The position numbers and the translations under genes were made by a program. Below, piece by piece: positions 1 to 9,979 of a DNA stretch of 64,000 bases (positions within the stretch are counted from its first letter, which is position 1; every line of letters starts with the position of its first letter). The notes below the pieces were generated by a model. That model made no database searches. It saw only the letters and a list, made by a program, of their open reading frames with translations, and was not told where the DNA came from. Source of the DNA: Macrococcoides caseolyticum (GTDB lineage: Bacteria; Bacillota; Bacilli; Staphylococcales; Staphylococcaceae); NCBI RefSeq assembly GCF_021366795.1, contig NZ_JAHCPS010000002.1:292044-356043 (forward strand), in the 5' to 3' direction.

Positions 1-177
1 GTTTAAATCCTGTTGAAGTGCTTTACCTGACTTCGGTGCAACAAGTAAGCCGATAAATGAACCAACGATTAAACCTGCAGTTAACCCGATAGAAAAATCT
101 CTTGCCGTCGTATCTTTTTGCACTTTGTATTCTTTAATTGTATGCGTATGTAAATCTCTGTTATACGTGTTTGTCAT
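1..177 (-). CDS. YtxH-like stress protein (partial, 3' end off window)
   Basis: Only the first 59 codons are visible, reading leftwards from ATG at 175-177; the C-terminus lies outside the window. A polar N-terminus is followed by one glycine-rich hydrophobic segment (about residues 30-48) ending in LLVAPKSGKALQQDL, the N-terminal layout of YtxH-domain proteins. These are small membrane-anchored proteins of general stress operons with no known enzymatic role. GGAGGGATAAAC precedes the ATG. It lies downstream of the YtxG-like gene, as in Bacillus and staphylococci. Confidence 0.8.
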   Translation of the reverse strand, partial: MTNTYNRDLHTHTIKEYKVQKDTTARDFSIGLTAGLIVGSFIGLLVAPKSGKALQQDLN

Positions 178-223
178 GTTTATCCCTCCGTAACGATCGT
201 TTATTCTATTGTATTCAAAAATA

Positions 224-253
224 AAAGGAATGTACATTATGGTACATTCCCTT
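224..253 (-). terminator. Hairpin terminator or attenuator between ytxG and ytxH
   Basis: The arms GGAATGTAC (227-235) and GTACATTCC (242-250) form a perfect 9-bp stem. Read on the minus strand it is followed by TTTTATTTTTG, a good intrinsic-terminator tail. It lies right after the YtxG stop and 47 bases before the YtxH start, so it should reduce read-through into ytxH or end the transcript with ytxH expressed separately. Confidence 0.7.
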
Positions 254-260
254 TAAACGA

Positions 261-803
261 TTATTTTAAACCTGCATTGATTTTATCTTGATCTAAATGA
301 TCATCTTTAGTATGCGTTTCATTAAAATTGTTTTGGTTAACATGGTTAACATCACTCGTTGTTGGTTGAGCAAAGTTTACAGCATTACGACGTTGCTTTC
401 TCATTTGCCATTTATCCGCTACTTCCATTGCAACATTTGACCATTGAACAACTTGCGAAATCTTATCTTCATTTTGAGAAATGTTATGTGTAATTGATGA
501 AGTAACATTGTCTACAGAACTATTTAAGTTTTGTACTGTACTTCCAATACCACTTACTGCATCAACAACAGTGTTTAACTTTAATACTTTACCTTGAACA
601 TCTTCAGCTAAACGGTTTGTTTTGTGTAATAAGTCCGTTGATTCACGTGTAATCCCTTGAATTTGTCCTTCAACACCATCTAGTGTCTTTGCTACATGGT
701 CTAAATTCTTCTTAACGGATAGTAACGTTATCCCTAAGAAGATACATAAAATTAAAAATGCAATTGCAGCAATTAATCCTGCGATTGGTAAAATCCATTC
801 CAT
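261..803 (-). CDS. DUF948 (YtxG-like) general stress protein
   Basis: The 180-residue protein has one N-terminal membrane segment (about residues 6-28). A long helical region follows with heptad-like spacing (LDHVAKTLDGVEGQIQGI and on to about residue 120), then a polar Asn/Asp-rich tail. This is the DUF948/YtxG pattern; the molecular function is unknown. The start at 803 follows TAGGAGGCGTTTTT. A sigma-B-type promoter lies about 40 bases upstream, fitting the known stress control of ytxGH in Bacillus. It is followed by a terminator and then the YtxH-like gene. Confidence 0.85.
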   Translation of the reverse strand: MEWILPIAGLIAAIAFLILCIFLGITLLSVKKNLDHVAKTLDGVEGQIQGITRESTDLLHKTNRLAEDVQGKVLKLNTVVDAVSGIGSTVQNLNSSVDNVTSSITHNISQNEDKISQVVQWSNVAMEVADKWQMRKQRRNAVNFAQPTTSDVNHVNQNNFNETHTKDDHLDQDKINAGLK

Positions 804-845
804 AAAAACGCCTCCTAATATTTATCACTCTTGTTATATAGTCAA

Positions 846-870
846 ATACCCTGCTTTTTTAAGGTTAAAC
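846..870 (-). promoter_or_regulatory. Sigma-B-type promoter of the ytxG-like gene
   Basis: On the minus strand GTTTAA (870-865) is followed by a 13-nt spacer and GGGTAT (851-846). This is an exact match to the GTTTAA / GGGTAT consensus used by sigma B of Bacillus and Staphylococcus. It sits about 43 bases upstream of the ytxG start. The site is seen directly; regulation by sigma B is inferred. Confidence 0.8.
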
Positions 871-885
871 ATAATATATGATAAG

Positions 886-2181
886 TTATACCAAATTTTC
901 ATAGGCTTTTTGTACTTTTTGAATATCTCCTGCACCCATGAATATAATCACACTGTTCTCATGCTGATGTAATTCATTAACATTAGATTCACTTATTAAA
1001 GCAGCACCTGGAATAAGCACTTGTAAATCTTTAATTGTAAGCTCACCCGATGTTTCACGCGCTGAGCCGAAGATATCACATAAATAGGCTTTATCTGCAA
1101 CTTTTAGACTATCAGCAAAATCTTGCAGAAATGCGCTTGTTCTTGAAAATGTATGTGGTTGAAATACTGCAATGATATCTTTGTTAGGATATTTTTTAGA
1201 TGCAGATTCTAATGTTGCCTTAATCTCAGTAGGATGATGTGCATAATCATCAATTAATATTTGAGAACCGAATTTCTTCTCACTAAAGCGACGTTTCACG
1301 CCACCAAATGTCGCTAAAGCATCTTTGATTAATTTCATATCTAGCGCTTCTAAATAACAAATTGTAATCACGGCAAGTGCATTTAATACTTGATGATTAC
1401 CAAACATCGGTGTTTTAAATGTATCTAAGAATGTACCATCAATATAGACATCAAATTTCGTTCCTGATTCAACAGTTTCTACATTTTTAGCAATCACTTT
1501 GTTATGCTCATCAAAGCCGTAATAATAAATCGGAATAGCTGTTTTTAAATCTTTTAGATGTGCATCATCACCACATGCAACAATTGCTTTCTTAACTTTT
1601 TTGGTCATCTCCTGGAATGCATTAAAAACGTCGCTCATCGATGCAAAGTAATCCGGATGATCAAAATCAATATTCGTAATAATCGCATAATCTGGTGAGT
1701 AACTTAAGAAATGACGGCGGTATTCACACGCTTCAAATGCAAAATACTCACTGTCCGGTAGACCCATTCCCGTTCCATCACCAATTAAGAATGAAGTCTT
1801 CTTATCACCATTCATAACGTGAGATAATAGTCCAGTCGTACTCGTCTTACCGTGAGAACCTGTAACAGCAACAGATGTATATTCACCCATAAATTTACCT
1901 AAGAAATCATGATAACGCGTAACAGTCAAACCTAATTCACGTGCACGAACAATCTCTTCATGATCATCTCCGAAGGCATTCCCAGCGATAACAGTCATGC
2001 CTTCTTTAATATTATCTGCATCGAAAGGTAAAATGACAATCCCTTTGTCACGTAATGCAATCTCCGTAAAAAATTCTTTCTCGATATCTGAACCTTGTAC
2101 TTGTTCACCCATATCAAATAAAATATGTGCTAATGCACTCATCCCTGAACCTTTAATACCAACAAAATGATATAAAGTCAT
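886..2181 (-). CDS. murC: UDP-N-acetylmuramate--L-alanine ligase
   Basis: This cytoplasmic ATP-dependent ligase adds the first L-alanine to UDP-MurNAc in peptidoglycan synthesis. At 431 residues it has normal family length. It shows the N-terminal Rossmann-type start [15 protein letters not shown], the Mur ligase ATP loop [14 protein letters not shown] near residue 110, the central [11 protein letters not shown] segment and [11 protein letters not shown] near residue 312. The start follows GGAGATGAAAGC. It lies 11 bases downstream of the translocase gene on the same strand, the arrangement seen across Bacillales. Confidence 0.97.
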   Translation of the reverse strand: MTLYHFVGIKGSGMSALAHILFDMGEQVQGSDIEKEFFTEIALRDKGIVILPFDADNIKEGMTVIAGNAFGDDHEEIVRARELGLTVTRYHDFLGKFMGEYTSVAVTGSHGKTSTTGLLSHVMNGDKKTSFLIGDGTGMGLPDSEYFAFEACEYRRHFLSYSPDYAIITNIDFDHPDYFASMSDVFNAFQEMTKKVKKAIVACGDDAHLKDLKTAIPIYYYGFDEHNKVIAKNVETVESGTKFDVYIDGTFLDTFKTPMFGNHQVLNALAVITICYLEALDMKLIKDALATFGGVKRRFSEKKFGSQILIDDYAHHPTEIKATLESASKKYPNKDIIAVFQPHTFSRTSAFLQDFADSLKVADKAYLCDIFGSARETSGELTIKDLQVLIPGAALISESNVNELHQHENSVIIFMGAGDIQKVQKAYENLV

Positions 2182-2192
2182 GCTTTCATCTC

Positions 2193-5100
2193 CTAATATT
2201 CTGCTTGTTTTTCAGTAATTAATACTGCTCTTGGTTTCGATCCATTTTGACCACTGACGTAGCCCATTTCTTCAAGTTGATCTATGATGCGTGCGGCACG
2301 ATTATAACCAATCTGGAACCTACGCTGAATTTGTGATGTAGAGATATGCCCTTCTTCTATCATAAAATCACAAATTTCATTAAATAGTTCATCTTTAGGT
2401 GTTTCTGAAACTTTCTTTAATAATTCTTTTTCCTGAAATAAATAGTTAGGTTCACCTTGTGTCTTCACGTATTGTACGACGGCATCGATTTCATCATCAG
2501 ATACATAGTTCCCTTGAATACGTATCGGTTTATTCATACCATTACCAAGATACAACATATCACCGTTTCCTAAAAGCTTTTCGGCTCCGCCACTATCAAT
2601 AATCGTTCTGGAGTCAACAGCAGATGACACCATAAACGCAATACGCGTCGGTACATTCGCTTTAATCAGACCAGTAATTACATTAACAGATGGACGCTGC
2701 GTTGCAAGAATCATATGAATACCAGCCGCACGTGCTTTTTGAGCAATACGCGCTATAGCATGTTCAACATCTTGCGGTGACATCATCATTAAATCAGCAA
2801 GCTCATCGATCACGATCACAATTTTAGGTAGACGTTCAACATAACTTACCTTTTGATTATATGCTGTTATATTACGGACATGAATATCTGCAAATATTTT
2901 ATAACGACGTTCCATTTCTTCAACAACCCATTTTAAACTTTCAGTGGCTGCTTTAACGTCTGTGATTACTGGTGCAATTAAATGCGGCAAGTCATTATAC
3001 GGTGCCAGCTCAACCATTTTCGGATCAATTAATAATAATTTCAATTCATTTGGATTGTTGCGATATAATAATGAAACTAATATAGAATTGATACAAACAG
3101 ATTTACCTGATCCTGTTGCACCAGCAATTAACCCATGCGGCATCTTTGCTAAATCCATAATCATTGGTTCATTATTGATACGCGCACCAAGCGCTACTGT
3201 TAATTTACTCTCAGCAAATTTCATTTTCTTGCTAAACAGCACTTCACTTAAATTAACATTACGCGTTTCAACATTTGGTACTTCAACACCTACAAGTGAA
3301 GTGCCAGGAATGGGTGCTTCAATTCGAATATCTTTTGCAGCAAGTGCCATTTTGATATCATCTTGTAGGTTCGTAATGCGCGATACTTTTACTCCTTTTT
3401 CAACAGAGAGCTCAAAGCGTGTTACGGATGGTCCCACAACAACATTTTCAACTTTCGCCGGTACATTAAAGTGATAGAAAGCATCATCTAACTGTGCTTT
3501 ATGTTCGTCAACCCATGATGCATCGCGTTCCTGTTTATCTTCTGGATGGAGAAGAGAAACTGGGGGTAATAAATATTTTGGTCCTATACGCTTCGTTGGT
3601 TCTTTTTTTACCGCATCACCGTCATTATGATACATCTTTAGTGAAGATGCTTGGTCAGGATTTGGGTATTCAGGTTGCATTTGTTCAGAAATTGGTTCTA
3701 AATCGTTTGATTCTGATTGATCCTCTTGAACTTGTTTCATCTTGCGTTCTGGTTGCATGACAGCACGTTGTTTTTGTTTATCCAGTAAACGACGTTTGTC
3801 ACTTGGTGTCATCACAACATTAAATGGAGATACTTTCTTTTGTACAGGTGCTTTATTATCAGTGACAGTTTCAACTTCCTGCTCAAGACTACTTTCCTGT
3901 GCACTATTCGGTACAATATTTTCTGAAATTAATTCCGGTTGTTCGTTTTGTTCGTTGATTGTGTTCTCTGAAGTAGTATCATCACTATGGGCAATTGAAA
4001 CTGATTTCATTTCAGGAAACAAAACAGGTTCAAGTGATGGTTTTGACATGTCTTCAACGTCATCATGAACTTCAGATGATTCAATACTTTCAAAATCTTC
4101 ATCGGGTTGAAATTCATCGGACGCGTCCGCTTTTAAATCATCGAATGCCTCTACTTCATCCAAAGTTTCAAATGCGACATTTTCCTCAAGGAATTGTTCC
4201 TGAGTATCTGGTTCAATGCTTCCAGATTCATTATCATCAAGAATTAATTCAACAGTATCGTCTGAAGCATCATCCATATTTGCTTCATTCATCATTGCTT
4301 CAGCGTCTTGAATTGAAGTAATTTCAACTTCTTCGTTCATCTTTGAACCGGTCTTAATCGTGACACTTTCATCTGTATCCAGTTGAATGATTTCACGATC
4401 AATTACTTCATTGAGCGCAACTGTTTCAATAGATGCATCTGGTGCTTCTTCATTACTTTGCTCTGTTAAATTGATTTGATTGATTTTCGGTGTACGGTCA
4501 ATCGTTTCCTCACTCACCGTAATACTGTCTTGAGCTTCTAAATCGTGATGTTCACTTTTTTGATTATCAATTATCGAGGTCACTTCGTCTTGCTGCATCT
4601 TAAGTTGCGCGCGTTCCAATTCGAATTGCTTTTTACGCTGTAATTTTTTCTCACGTTCACGTCTAATTTCAGCAACAATTTGAGATGCGTAGACATTTTC
4701 AATATTTACCGTATTATCTTCTTTGCGATGTGTGGGTGTCTTTGGACGAGTTTGCATTGGCTTCGTCCCTTTTATCGGTGGAACCGGTACATTTTTTAAC
4801 TGCGCAGGATCTTTACGCGGTTTTGTCCCGTATATCGCTGAAGGTACAACGGATGCTTTAAATTTAGGCTGATGCACACTATATTGTTTCTCTGTAAAAG
4901 AAGGACGATGATGTGATTTTTGACTTTTTACTTGTGGTTCATATGAACGATAATTGATATCTTGCTGTCTTGTTTTCGGTTGATATCGTTCATTACGCGA
5001 AGATTGATGACTCACTTGATTTTCAGGATAAACACTTTGTCTCTTTCTCCTGCGTTCACGTCTTGGTACATAATCCGTCTCAAAAGACGTTCTAATATCT

Positions 5101-5339
5101 TCAGTATTTACCTCATTTGGATAACTCATCAACTCATCTTGTGGCTGAGTTTGAGGTATATCATCACCTGAAGGATATGCATCAAGAGGGTTATCGTCTG
5201 TTTTAATATGATCCACATTCACCGGAAATCTGAATTTACCTCTTGGACGTCGGTAAACATCGTCAACTTGCGGTGTTTCTTGTTCTTCGGCAATCGATTT
5301 GTCTGATGATTCTCCAAATAATTTATCAAACCAACTCAT
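2193..5339 (-). CDS. sftA: FtsK/SpoIIIE-family DNA translocase, SftA type
   Basis: This is a hexameric ATP-driven DNA pump that clears chromosome DNA from the division septum. The C-terminal half has a Walker [15 protein letters not shown], a Walker [13 protein letters not shown], the [16 protein letters not shown] motor segment, and a winged-helix gamma domain in the last ~65 residues. The first ~600 residues are a polar, low-complexity acidic linker. I see no membrane segments at the N-terminus, which favours soluble SftA (YtpS) over membrane-bound FtsK/SpoIIIE. The ATG at 5339 ([10 protein letters not shown]) is chosen because AGGGTGAAACGT lies just upstream; an in-frame extension to 5393 would run into ytpR. 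The neighbours ytpR and murC match the sftA locus. Confidence 0.93.
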   Translation of the reverse strand: MSWFDKLFGESSDKSIAEEQETPQVDDVYRRPRGKFRFPVNVDHIKTDDNPLDAYPSGDDIPQTQPQDELMSYPNEVNTEDIRTSFETDYVPRRERRRKRQSVYPENQVSHQSSRNERYQPKTRQQDINYRSYEPQVKSQKSHHRPSFTEKQYSVHQPKFKASVVPSAIYGTKPRKDPAQLKNVPVPPIKGTKPMQTRPKTPTHRKEDNTVNIENVYASQIVAEIRREREKKLQRKKQFELERAQLKMQQDEVTSIIDNQKSEHHDLEAQDSITVSEETIDRTPKINQINLTEQSNEEAPDASIETVALNEVIDREIIQLDTDESVTIKTGSKMNEEVEITSIQDAEAMMNEANMDDASDDTVELILDDNESGSIEPDTQEQFLEENVAFETLDEVEAFDDLKADASDEFQPDEDFESIESSEVHDDVEDMSKPSLEPVLFPEMKSVSIAHSDDTTSENTINEQNEQPELISENIVPNSAQESSLEQEVETVTDNKAPVQKKVSPFNVVMTPSDKRRLLDKQKQRAVMQPERKMKQVQEDQSESNDLEPISEQMQPEYPNPDQASSLKMYHNDGDAVKKEPTKRIGPKYLLPPVSLLHPEDKQERDASWVDEHKAQLDDAFYHFNVPAKVENVVVGPSVTRFELSVEKGVKVSRITNLQDDIKMALAAKDIRIEAPIPGTSLVGVEVPNVETRNVNLSEVLFSKKMKFAESKLTVALGARINNEPMIMDLAKMPHGLIAGATGSGKSVCINSILVSLLYRNNPNELKLLLIDPKMVELAPYNDLPHLIAPVITDVKAATESLKWVVEEMERRYKIFADIHVRNITAYNQKVSYVERLPKIVIVIDELADLMMMSPQDVEHAIARIAQKARAAGIHMILATQRPSVNVITGLIKANVPTRIAFMVSSAVDSRTIIDSGGAEKLLGNGDMLYLGNGMNKPIRIQGNYVSDDEIDAVVQYVKTQGEPNYLFQEKELLKKVSETPKDELFNEICDFMIEEGHISTSQIQRRFQIGYNRAARIIDQLEEMGYVSGQNGSKPRAVLITEKQAEY

Positions 5340-5349
5340 ACGTTTCACC

Positions 5350-5946
5350 CTATTCTGCTTTAAAGAAGTCTTCGCCGATTTGACGTGATTCATCTAATAC
5401 TAAAATACCTTTTTTCTCTTCAGAATCCGTTAAGCCTAATTCACGCTCTGAACAAATCATTCCTTTTGAAGGTACGCCACGTAGTTCAGCATCTTTAATT
5501 TGCATACCGCTTGGCATTACGGCACCAACTTTGGCCACAACCACTTTTTGACCTTGTGCAATATTTTTAGCCCCACAAACAATTTGTAATTTTTCTGTCC
5601 CAACATCTACTGTCGTAACATTTAATTTATCAGCATCTGGATGTTTTTCACATGTTTCAACATAGCCCACTACAAATTTAGGAGATAAATCAACTTCTAG
5701 GGGGGCATTAAGTCCTTTTTGAATTAATAAATCGTTAATTTGGGCCATTAAATCTTCCGTTAATTTAACTTGACCATTTGTATCTAATCCTAATGATGAT
5801 ACACCACTTACGTTATAACCAACGATTTTGCCCTCTTTTTTGATGGTTACAATATCACCTTCTGTCGAATATTCGAAAGGACCATCAACTGGTTCTAATG
5901 TGATAAATAAATAATCTCCAACAACTTTATTATAAAAAATATTCAT
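5350..5946 (-). CDS. ytpR: YtpR-like tRNA-binding domain protein
   Basis: The 198-residue protein joins an N-terminal DUF4479-type region (about 1-85) to a tRNA-binding OB-fold (about 88-195). The OB-fold carries VGYVETCEKHPDADKLNV, ICGAKNI-like VCGAKNIAQGQKVVVA and RGVPSKGMICSERELGL, the motifs shared with the PheT N-terminus. The precise role is not established. It lies between ytpQ and the translocase gene, and its stop is 10 bases before the sftA start, so the genes are probably cotranscribed. Confidence 0.92.
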   Translation of the reverse strand: MNIFYNKVVGDYLFITLEPVDGPFEYSTEGDIVTIKKEGKIVGYNVSGVSSLGLDTNGQVKLTEDLMAQINDLLIQKGLNAPLEVDLSPKFVVGYVETCEKHPDADKLNVTTVDVGTEKLQIVCGAKNIAQGQKVVVAKVGAVMPSGMQIKDAELRGVPSKGMICSERELGLTDSEEKKGILVLDESRQIGEDFFKAE

Positions 5947-6065
5947 GAAATGTCTCCTTGTGATTTGTATTAGTTTTCTTTATCTATTATATGCTTATTT
6001 GATAGTATTTTCTTAAAAAAACAATTAAAAATAATGAAAATATTACACTTCTATTTTTGAATGTA

Positions 6066-6932
6066 TCATTTATCATTTTCTTGATTTAATTTCTCCTGCA
6101 TAAACTTTTGACGATTCTTCTCAATACGATGAATCGCCGCTTGATTTCGTTTTGCATTATTTTTACCCAGAATAAATACTGGTGTCAGTTGATTATCTTT
6201 ATACTGGAATGATAACGATGTAATCGGCACTAAACCACTCGCAAAAAACGACATCGTCATCTGCGCTAAAACATCATAGCCTGTTTCATTTTGAATATCA
6301 GCAATAATCAATACATCAGCATGCGGCGTTGCGACTAACATATCACCTGTAATACGTGATTCAAAGTCTTTTAATAATGATTTATTTAATATACGGCTCG
6401 CATCATAACCATCACCCGCATTAAAGAAATAATACGTGTTGCCGTTAACGACATCTGTTTTATATGTCGTTTTTAGACCTTGCATATTAAACAATGCCTG
6501 TTCTTTCATATGTGCAGCATCAATATTAAGTTCTTTTAGCACTTCTGTATCTATCAATCGGTAGGTATTACCAAGATCTAATGCATAATAAATATTGGTT
6601 TCAGCGGTATGTTCTGAAATAATGAAAGGAATGTCATTTTGTTCCTTTGGAAAACTCGTTGAACGTAAAACAGGTAATATCTTTGCGCTTTTGTTAATAC
6701 TTTTATTTCCCATCGCCTGAATTGTTTCATTGATATAGTAAAGTACTTCTTCAATAATACGCTCTTTCTTTTCTTTATATTTTGCTGCAACAGGTGCAAG
6801 TTTAATCGTCAATCCTTTATGGTTATCAATACGTTCTACCCTTAATGTTTCTTCTTTACGGTCAAATATTGTCGTAACAACTGATTCATCAAGCGATTTT
6901 ATCAATCGGTCTCTAATTTCAAATACATTCAC
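6066..6932 (-). CDS. ytpQ: DUF1444 family protein YtpQ
   Basis: This 288-residue cytoplasmic protein is of unknown function. It has the family features KGLTIKLAPVAAKYKEKK, FIISEHTAETNIYYALDLG and NAGDGYDASRILN. I place the start at GTG 6930-6932 (read as MNVFEIRDRL) because GAGGAG lies 7 nt upstream and the staphylococcal homologue begins at this point. A longer frame reaching 7058 would encode repeat-derived sequence that does not belong to the family. In other Bacillales ytpP lies directly next to this gene; here an ~800-bp repeat region separates them. Confidence 0.9.
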   Translation of the reverse strand: MNVFEIRDRLIKSLDESVVTTIFDRKEETLRVERIDNHKGLTIKLAPVAAKYKEKKERIIEEVLYYINETIQAMGNKSINKSAKILPVLRSTSFPKEQNDIPFIISEHTAETNIYYALDLGNTYRLIDTEVLKELNIDAAHMKEQALFNMQGLKTTYKTDVVNGNTYYFFNAGDGYDASRILNKSLLKDFESRITGDMLVATPHADVLIIADIQNETGYDVLAQMTMSFFASGLVPITSLSFQYKDNQLTPVFILGKNNAKRNQAAIHRIEKNRQKFMQEKLNQENDK

Positions 6933-7014
6933 ACTCTCACTCCTCATGAATCTTGTTAAGTATGATTCTTTCGTAACTTTCATTGTACAATAAAACAACA
7001 TTGTATTAAAGAGA

Positions 7015-7662
7015 GAGGCTGTCGAAAGGGCGTTTAGATGCAAGTAAACTGGAGACAAAGCTGAAAAATCGCTCTTTGATTTTGAAGGATTTGTCGAAGT
7101 TTACCTAGCATCTGCCCTTGAGACGCCGTTTAAGAGAGAGGCTGTCGAACTTGCGTTTAGCCCTAAGCAAAATAAAAAGCTCGAGCATAAATCGCTCTTT
7201 GATTTAGATCGAGCTTTGTTTTTGTCGAAAGGGCTGCAAGTGAGACGCCGTTTAAGAGGCTGTCTGATATGCGTTTAGGACCGAACAAATTGGAAGTAAT
7301 CCCAAGAAATCGCTCTTTGATTTCGTTGGGATTACTGAAATTTGTCGAGGTCCTGCATTGAAGACGCCGTTTAATAGAGGCTGTCGAAAGGGCGTTTAGA
7401 TGCAAGTAAACTGGAGACAAAGCTGAAAAATCGCTCTTTGATTTTGAAGAATTTGTCGAAGTTTACCTAGCATCTGCCCTTGAGACGCCGTTTAAGAGAG
7501 AGGCTGTCGAACTTGCGTTTAGCCCTAAGCAAAATAAAAAGCTCGAGCATAAATCGCTCTTTGATTTAGATCGAGCTTTGTTTTTGTCGAAAGGGCTGCA
7601 AGTGAGACGCCGTTTAAGAGAGGCTGTCGAACTTGCGTTTAGATGCAAGTAAACTGGAGACA
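7015..7662. repeat. Array of five complete and one partial ~119-bp hairpin units
   Basis: Units lie at 7015-7133, 7138-7255, 7256-7374, 7377-7495, 7500-7617 and a partial one from 7620. All keep a 5' flank (GAGGCTGTC then GCGTTTAG), a centre AAATCGCTCTTTGATTT and a 3' flank AGACGCCGTTTAA. Between these parts the sequence differs, but the two arms of each unit remain complementary. In unit 1 AGATGC pairs with GCATCT and GTAAACT with AGTTTAC. In unit 2 AGCCCT pairs with AGGGCT and AAAGCTCGA with TCGAGCTTT. In unit 3 AGGACC pairs with GGTCCT and AGTAATCCC with GGGATTACT. Units 4 and 5 are near-copies of 1 and 2. Every complete unit can fold into a long hairpin capped by the same loop. The function is unknown. 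Confidence 0.92.
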
Positions 7663-7724
7663 AAAACCGGACAAAACCTATAAAATCAAAGAATGATTGA
7701 TTTATAGATTTTGTCCGGTTTTTT
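7663..7724 (-). terminator. Large hairpin terminator after ytpP
   Basis: AAAACCGGACAAAA (7663-7676) pairs with TTTTGTCCGGTTTT (7709-7722), and an inner stem of TATAAATCA type extends it. On the minus strand it follows the ytpP stop and ends in a T-rich tail. It also truncates the sixth repeat unit. Confidence 0.75.
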
Positions 7725-7755
7725 AAAAGAAGCACGTATTCCCTACTTCTATACA

Positions 7756-8064
7756 TTAAAGTGATTGTATAAAATCATTTACTTGTTCTTTCGTTTTTCT
7801 ATCTTTAGAAACAAATCGTCCGATAACTTCTGAATCCTTAAATGCAATAAAACTTGGAATGCCCATCACTTCGTACTCAACTGCTAAATCAATAAAAGCA
7901 TCACGATCGATAGCAATAAACTGATAATCTTTATTTTCTGCTTCAATTTCTGGCATTAACGGATCGATAAAGTGACAGTCTGGGCACCAAGTTGCTGTGA
8001 ACATAGCAATTGTAGGTGAAGCAATGGCTGCTTTAAATTGTTCAACATTTTCTATTTTTTTCAT
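7756..8064 (-). CDS. ytpP: Thioredoxin-like protein YtpP
   Basis: The 102-residue protein has a thioredoxin fold with the redox motif WCPDC (residues 26-30, in FTATWCPDCHF) and the cis-proline segment GIPSFIAFKD near residue 70. Thioredoxin-like thiol-disulfide exchange in the cytoplasm is likely, but no partner is known; YtpP homologues have been linked to bacillithiol redox chemistry. ATG at 8064 follows CCGGAGGTTAATACTA. It lies 5 bases downstream of the PTS-like permease and should share its transcript. Confidence 0.9.
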   Translation of the reverse strand: MKKIENVEQFKAAIASPTIAMFTATWCPDCHFIDPLMPEIEAENKDYQFIAIDRDAFIDLAVEYEVMGIPSFIAFKDSEVIGRFVSKDRKTKEQVNDFIQSL

Positions 8065-8069
8065 TAGTA

Positions 8070-9068
8070 TTAACCTCCGGTATTTATTTTTTGTTCGCCT
8101 GGCTTAATTATATGCGCTCTCAACAATAATATATATACAATATAACTGATAACCCCAGGCAAAAGGAAATGAAACAGCCCAATTTGCATCCAGGTTGTTA
8201 TACTACTTCCCATCGTCTTAATTGTCATAATCTGACCGACCAATCCACTCGTCCCCATTCCTGCACCTGCTGCGACATTTTTCATTGGCCATAATAAAGT
8301 CATCAGTGGTGCAACAATAATACTTGCTATTACTGGTGGTACAAGTATAAATGGATGCATCATATAGTTAGGGATTTGAATTTTACTTGTTCCTATGCCA
8401 TGCGCAATGAGCCCTTGTATACCATTATCCTTAAAACTTGTCACAGCAAATCCTATCATATGACAACAACATCCAATTGTCGCTGCAGCAGCTGCGGTTC
8501 CATTAATGCCTAACATCAAAGCAAGTGCCGCACTAGAAATTGGACTTGAAAGCGTAAGGCCAAAGATTAACGAAACAAGAATACCCATTAATAATGGCTG
8601 TTGATCTGTTGCAAATGTAATGAATTCGCCTAATGAAAGCATAAATTTCTGAATAAATGGCCCTACAAGTTTTGCAACACCAGCGCCAATAACAAGTGTT
8701 AACAATGGCGTTAAAATGATATCAATCTTCGTTTTACCACTATAAAAACGTCCAAGTTCTGCTGTTACAAGACTTACTACATACGTCCCCGCTGCTCCAC
8801 CTTGCTCGTAGCCATACATCCCGGTTACAGCACTTGCAAATATCACCATCGGCTTGGCCCCTAATCCATATGCGACAGCAACACCAACTGCAGCACCTGT
8901 ATAAAGTTTTGCGAGTTTCCCGATTTCTATTAATAAAGTTGTATCGATTAATGGCTTTAATTCGGTTCCTACCGTTTCAAGAATAAGACCAATAATTAAT
9001 GAACAGAATAAACCTAAAGCCATAAAGCTCATTCCATCTACAAACCAGCGTTTAAGTAAAGCTTTCAA
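8070..9068 (-). CDS. PTS EIIC-like membrane permease (PTS_EIIC_2 family)
   Basis: The 332-residue protein is almost entirely hydrophobic, with about nine to ten membrane segments rich in Gly/Ala (for example YTGAAVGVAVAYGLG and GMGTSGLVGQIMTI). This matches the stand-alone PTS IIC-like family PF13303. No IIA or IIB domain is present and none is encoded nearby, so phosphotransfer-coupled uptake is unproven and the substrate unknown. The start is TTG at 9066-9068 after GGGGAGAATAAT. Confidence 0.8.
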   Translation of the reverse strand: MKALLKRWFVDGMSFMALGLFCSLIIGLILETVGTELKPLIDTTLLIEIGKLAKLYTGAAVGVAVAYGLGAKPMVIFASAVTGMYGYEQGGAAGTYVVSLVTAELGRFYSGKTKIDIILTPLLTLVIGAGVAKLVGPFIQKFMLSLGEFITFATDQQPLLMGILVSLIFGLTLSSPISSAALALMLGINGTAAAAATIGCCCHMIGFAVTSFKDNGIQGLIAHGIGTSKIQIPNYMMHPFILVPPVIASIIVAPLMTLLWPMKNVAAGAGMGTSGLVGQIMTIKTMGSSITTWMQIGLFHFLLPGVISYIVYILLLRAHIIKPGEQKINTGG

Positions 9069-9182
9069 ATTATTCTCCCCTTTTAAGTCATTTTCATTAT
9101 CATAGCATATTTGTATTTAGAAATAATACATGATTTTTTAATCCCTTTTTGTCCGAATAATCAAATCATATTTTAAATAAAA

Positions 9183-9222
9183 ACCCCCTAACATTGAATC
9201 TTTTCATTCAACGCTAGGGGGT
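9183..9222 (-). terminator. Intrinsic terminator of the tcy operon
   Basis: ACCCCCTA (9183-9190) pairs with TAGGGGGT (9215-9222), with an inner TTGAAT/ATTCAA stem. On the minus strand it is followed by TTTTTATTT. It lies 29 bases beyond the tcyC stop. Confidence 0.85.
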
Positions 9223-9250
9223 ACTTCAACAATTCATATCAGTAATCACT

Positions 9251-9979
9251 TTAAATCGTAATTATATTTAAGAATCTACGTAAATGCTCTGATTTAGGGT
9301 TTGTGAATATTTGTTCTGGGTGATCAATTTCTTCAATATGGCCATCATGTATAAACGCAACTTTATCTGCTACACTACGAGCAAATGCCATTTCATGTGT
9401 AACGATTACCATCGTCATCCCTTCATCACGTAATCCTTTGATGACTTTCAATACTTCCTGTACAAGTTCCGGGTCAAGTGCTGAAGTTGGTTCATCAAAT
9501 AGCATTACTTTTGGATTCATCGCAAGTGCTCTTGCAATCCCAACGCGTTGTTGTTGCCCTCCAGATAATGACACGGGATACTGCTCTTTAACATGAAGTA
9601 AATCTACTTTTTCGAGTAAAGTAAGTGCTATTTTTTCCGCTTCAGTTTTATGCATTCCTTTAACTTGTACAAGGCCTTCCATGACATTCTCAATTGCAGT
9701 CATATGCGGAAACAATTGAAAGTTCTGAAAGACCATACCTGTTTTCTTACGCACTTCAACTTGTGATTTCTTATCACTTGCTGTATAGGTCACACCATCC
9801 ACACTAACAGTCCCAGATGTCGGAATTTCAAGTGCGTTCATTGTACGTAAAAGGGTTGTCTTACCTGATCCGCTTCGACCAATTAATACGACAACTTCAC
9901 CGTTGGCTACTTCTAAATCAATATCCTTTAATACAGTCTTGTCACCAAACTGTTTTACTAAATTCTGAATTGAAATCAT
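9251..9979 (-). CDS. tcyC: Polar amino acid (cystine-type) ABC transporter ATPase
   Basis: This 242-residue cytoplasmic ATPase of a PAAT-family importer has a complete nucleotide-binding domain: Walker [16 protein letters not shown]-loop [12 protein letters not shown], signature [15 protein letters not shown], Walker [14 protein letters not shown] and the H-switch VTHEM. It overlaps the permease gene by 4 bases and is last in the three-gene operon. The cystine assignment rests on resemblance of the whole operon to tcyABC; another polar amino acid remains possible. Confidence 0.9.
   Translation of the reverse strand: MISIQNLVKQFGDKTVLKDIDLEVANGEVVVLIGRSGSGKTTLLRTMNALEIPTSGTVSVDGVTYTASDKKSQVEVRKKTGMVFQNFQLFPHMTAIENVMEGLVQVKGMHKTEAEKIALTLLEKVDLLHVKEQYPVSLSGGQQQRVGIARALAMNPKVMLFDEPTSALDPELVQEVLKVIKGLRDEGMTMVIVTHEMAFARSVADKVAFIHDGHIEEIDHPEQIFTNPKSEHLRRFLNIITI

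Noticed and set aside
2944..5171. Several plus-strand frames of 69-176 codons opposite sftA
   Set aside because: They lie antisense to a conserved long gene, have no ribosome sites and resemble no protein.
7163..7756. Reading frames starting MSPVYLHLNA in the 7-kb repeat region, and the matching N-terminal extension of ytpQ
   Set aside because: They are translations of the hairpin units; the shared peptide arises from repeated DNA, and there is no suitable ribosome site or family match.
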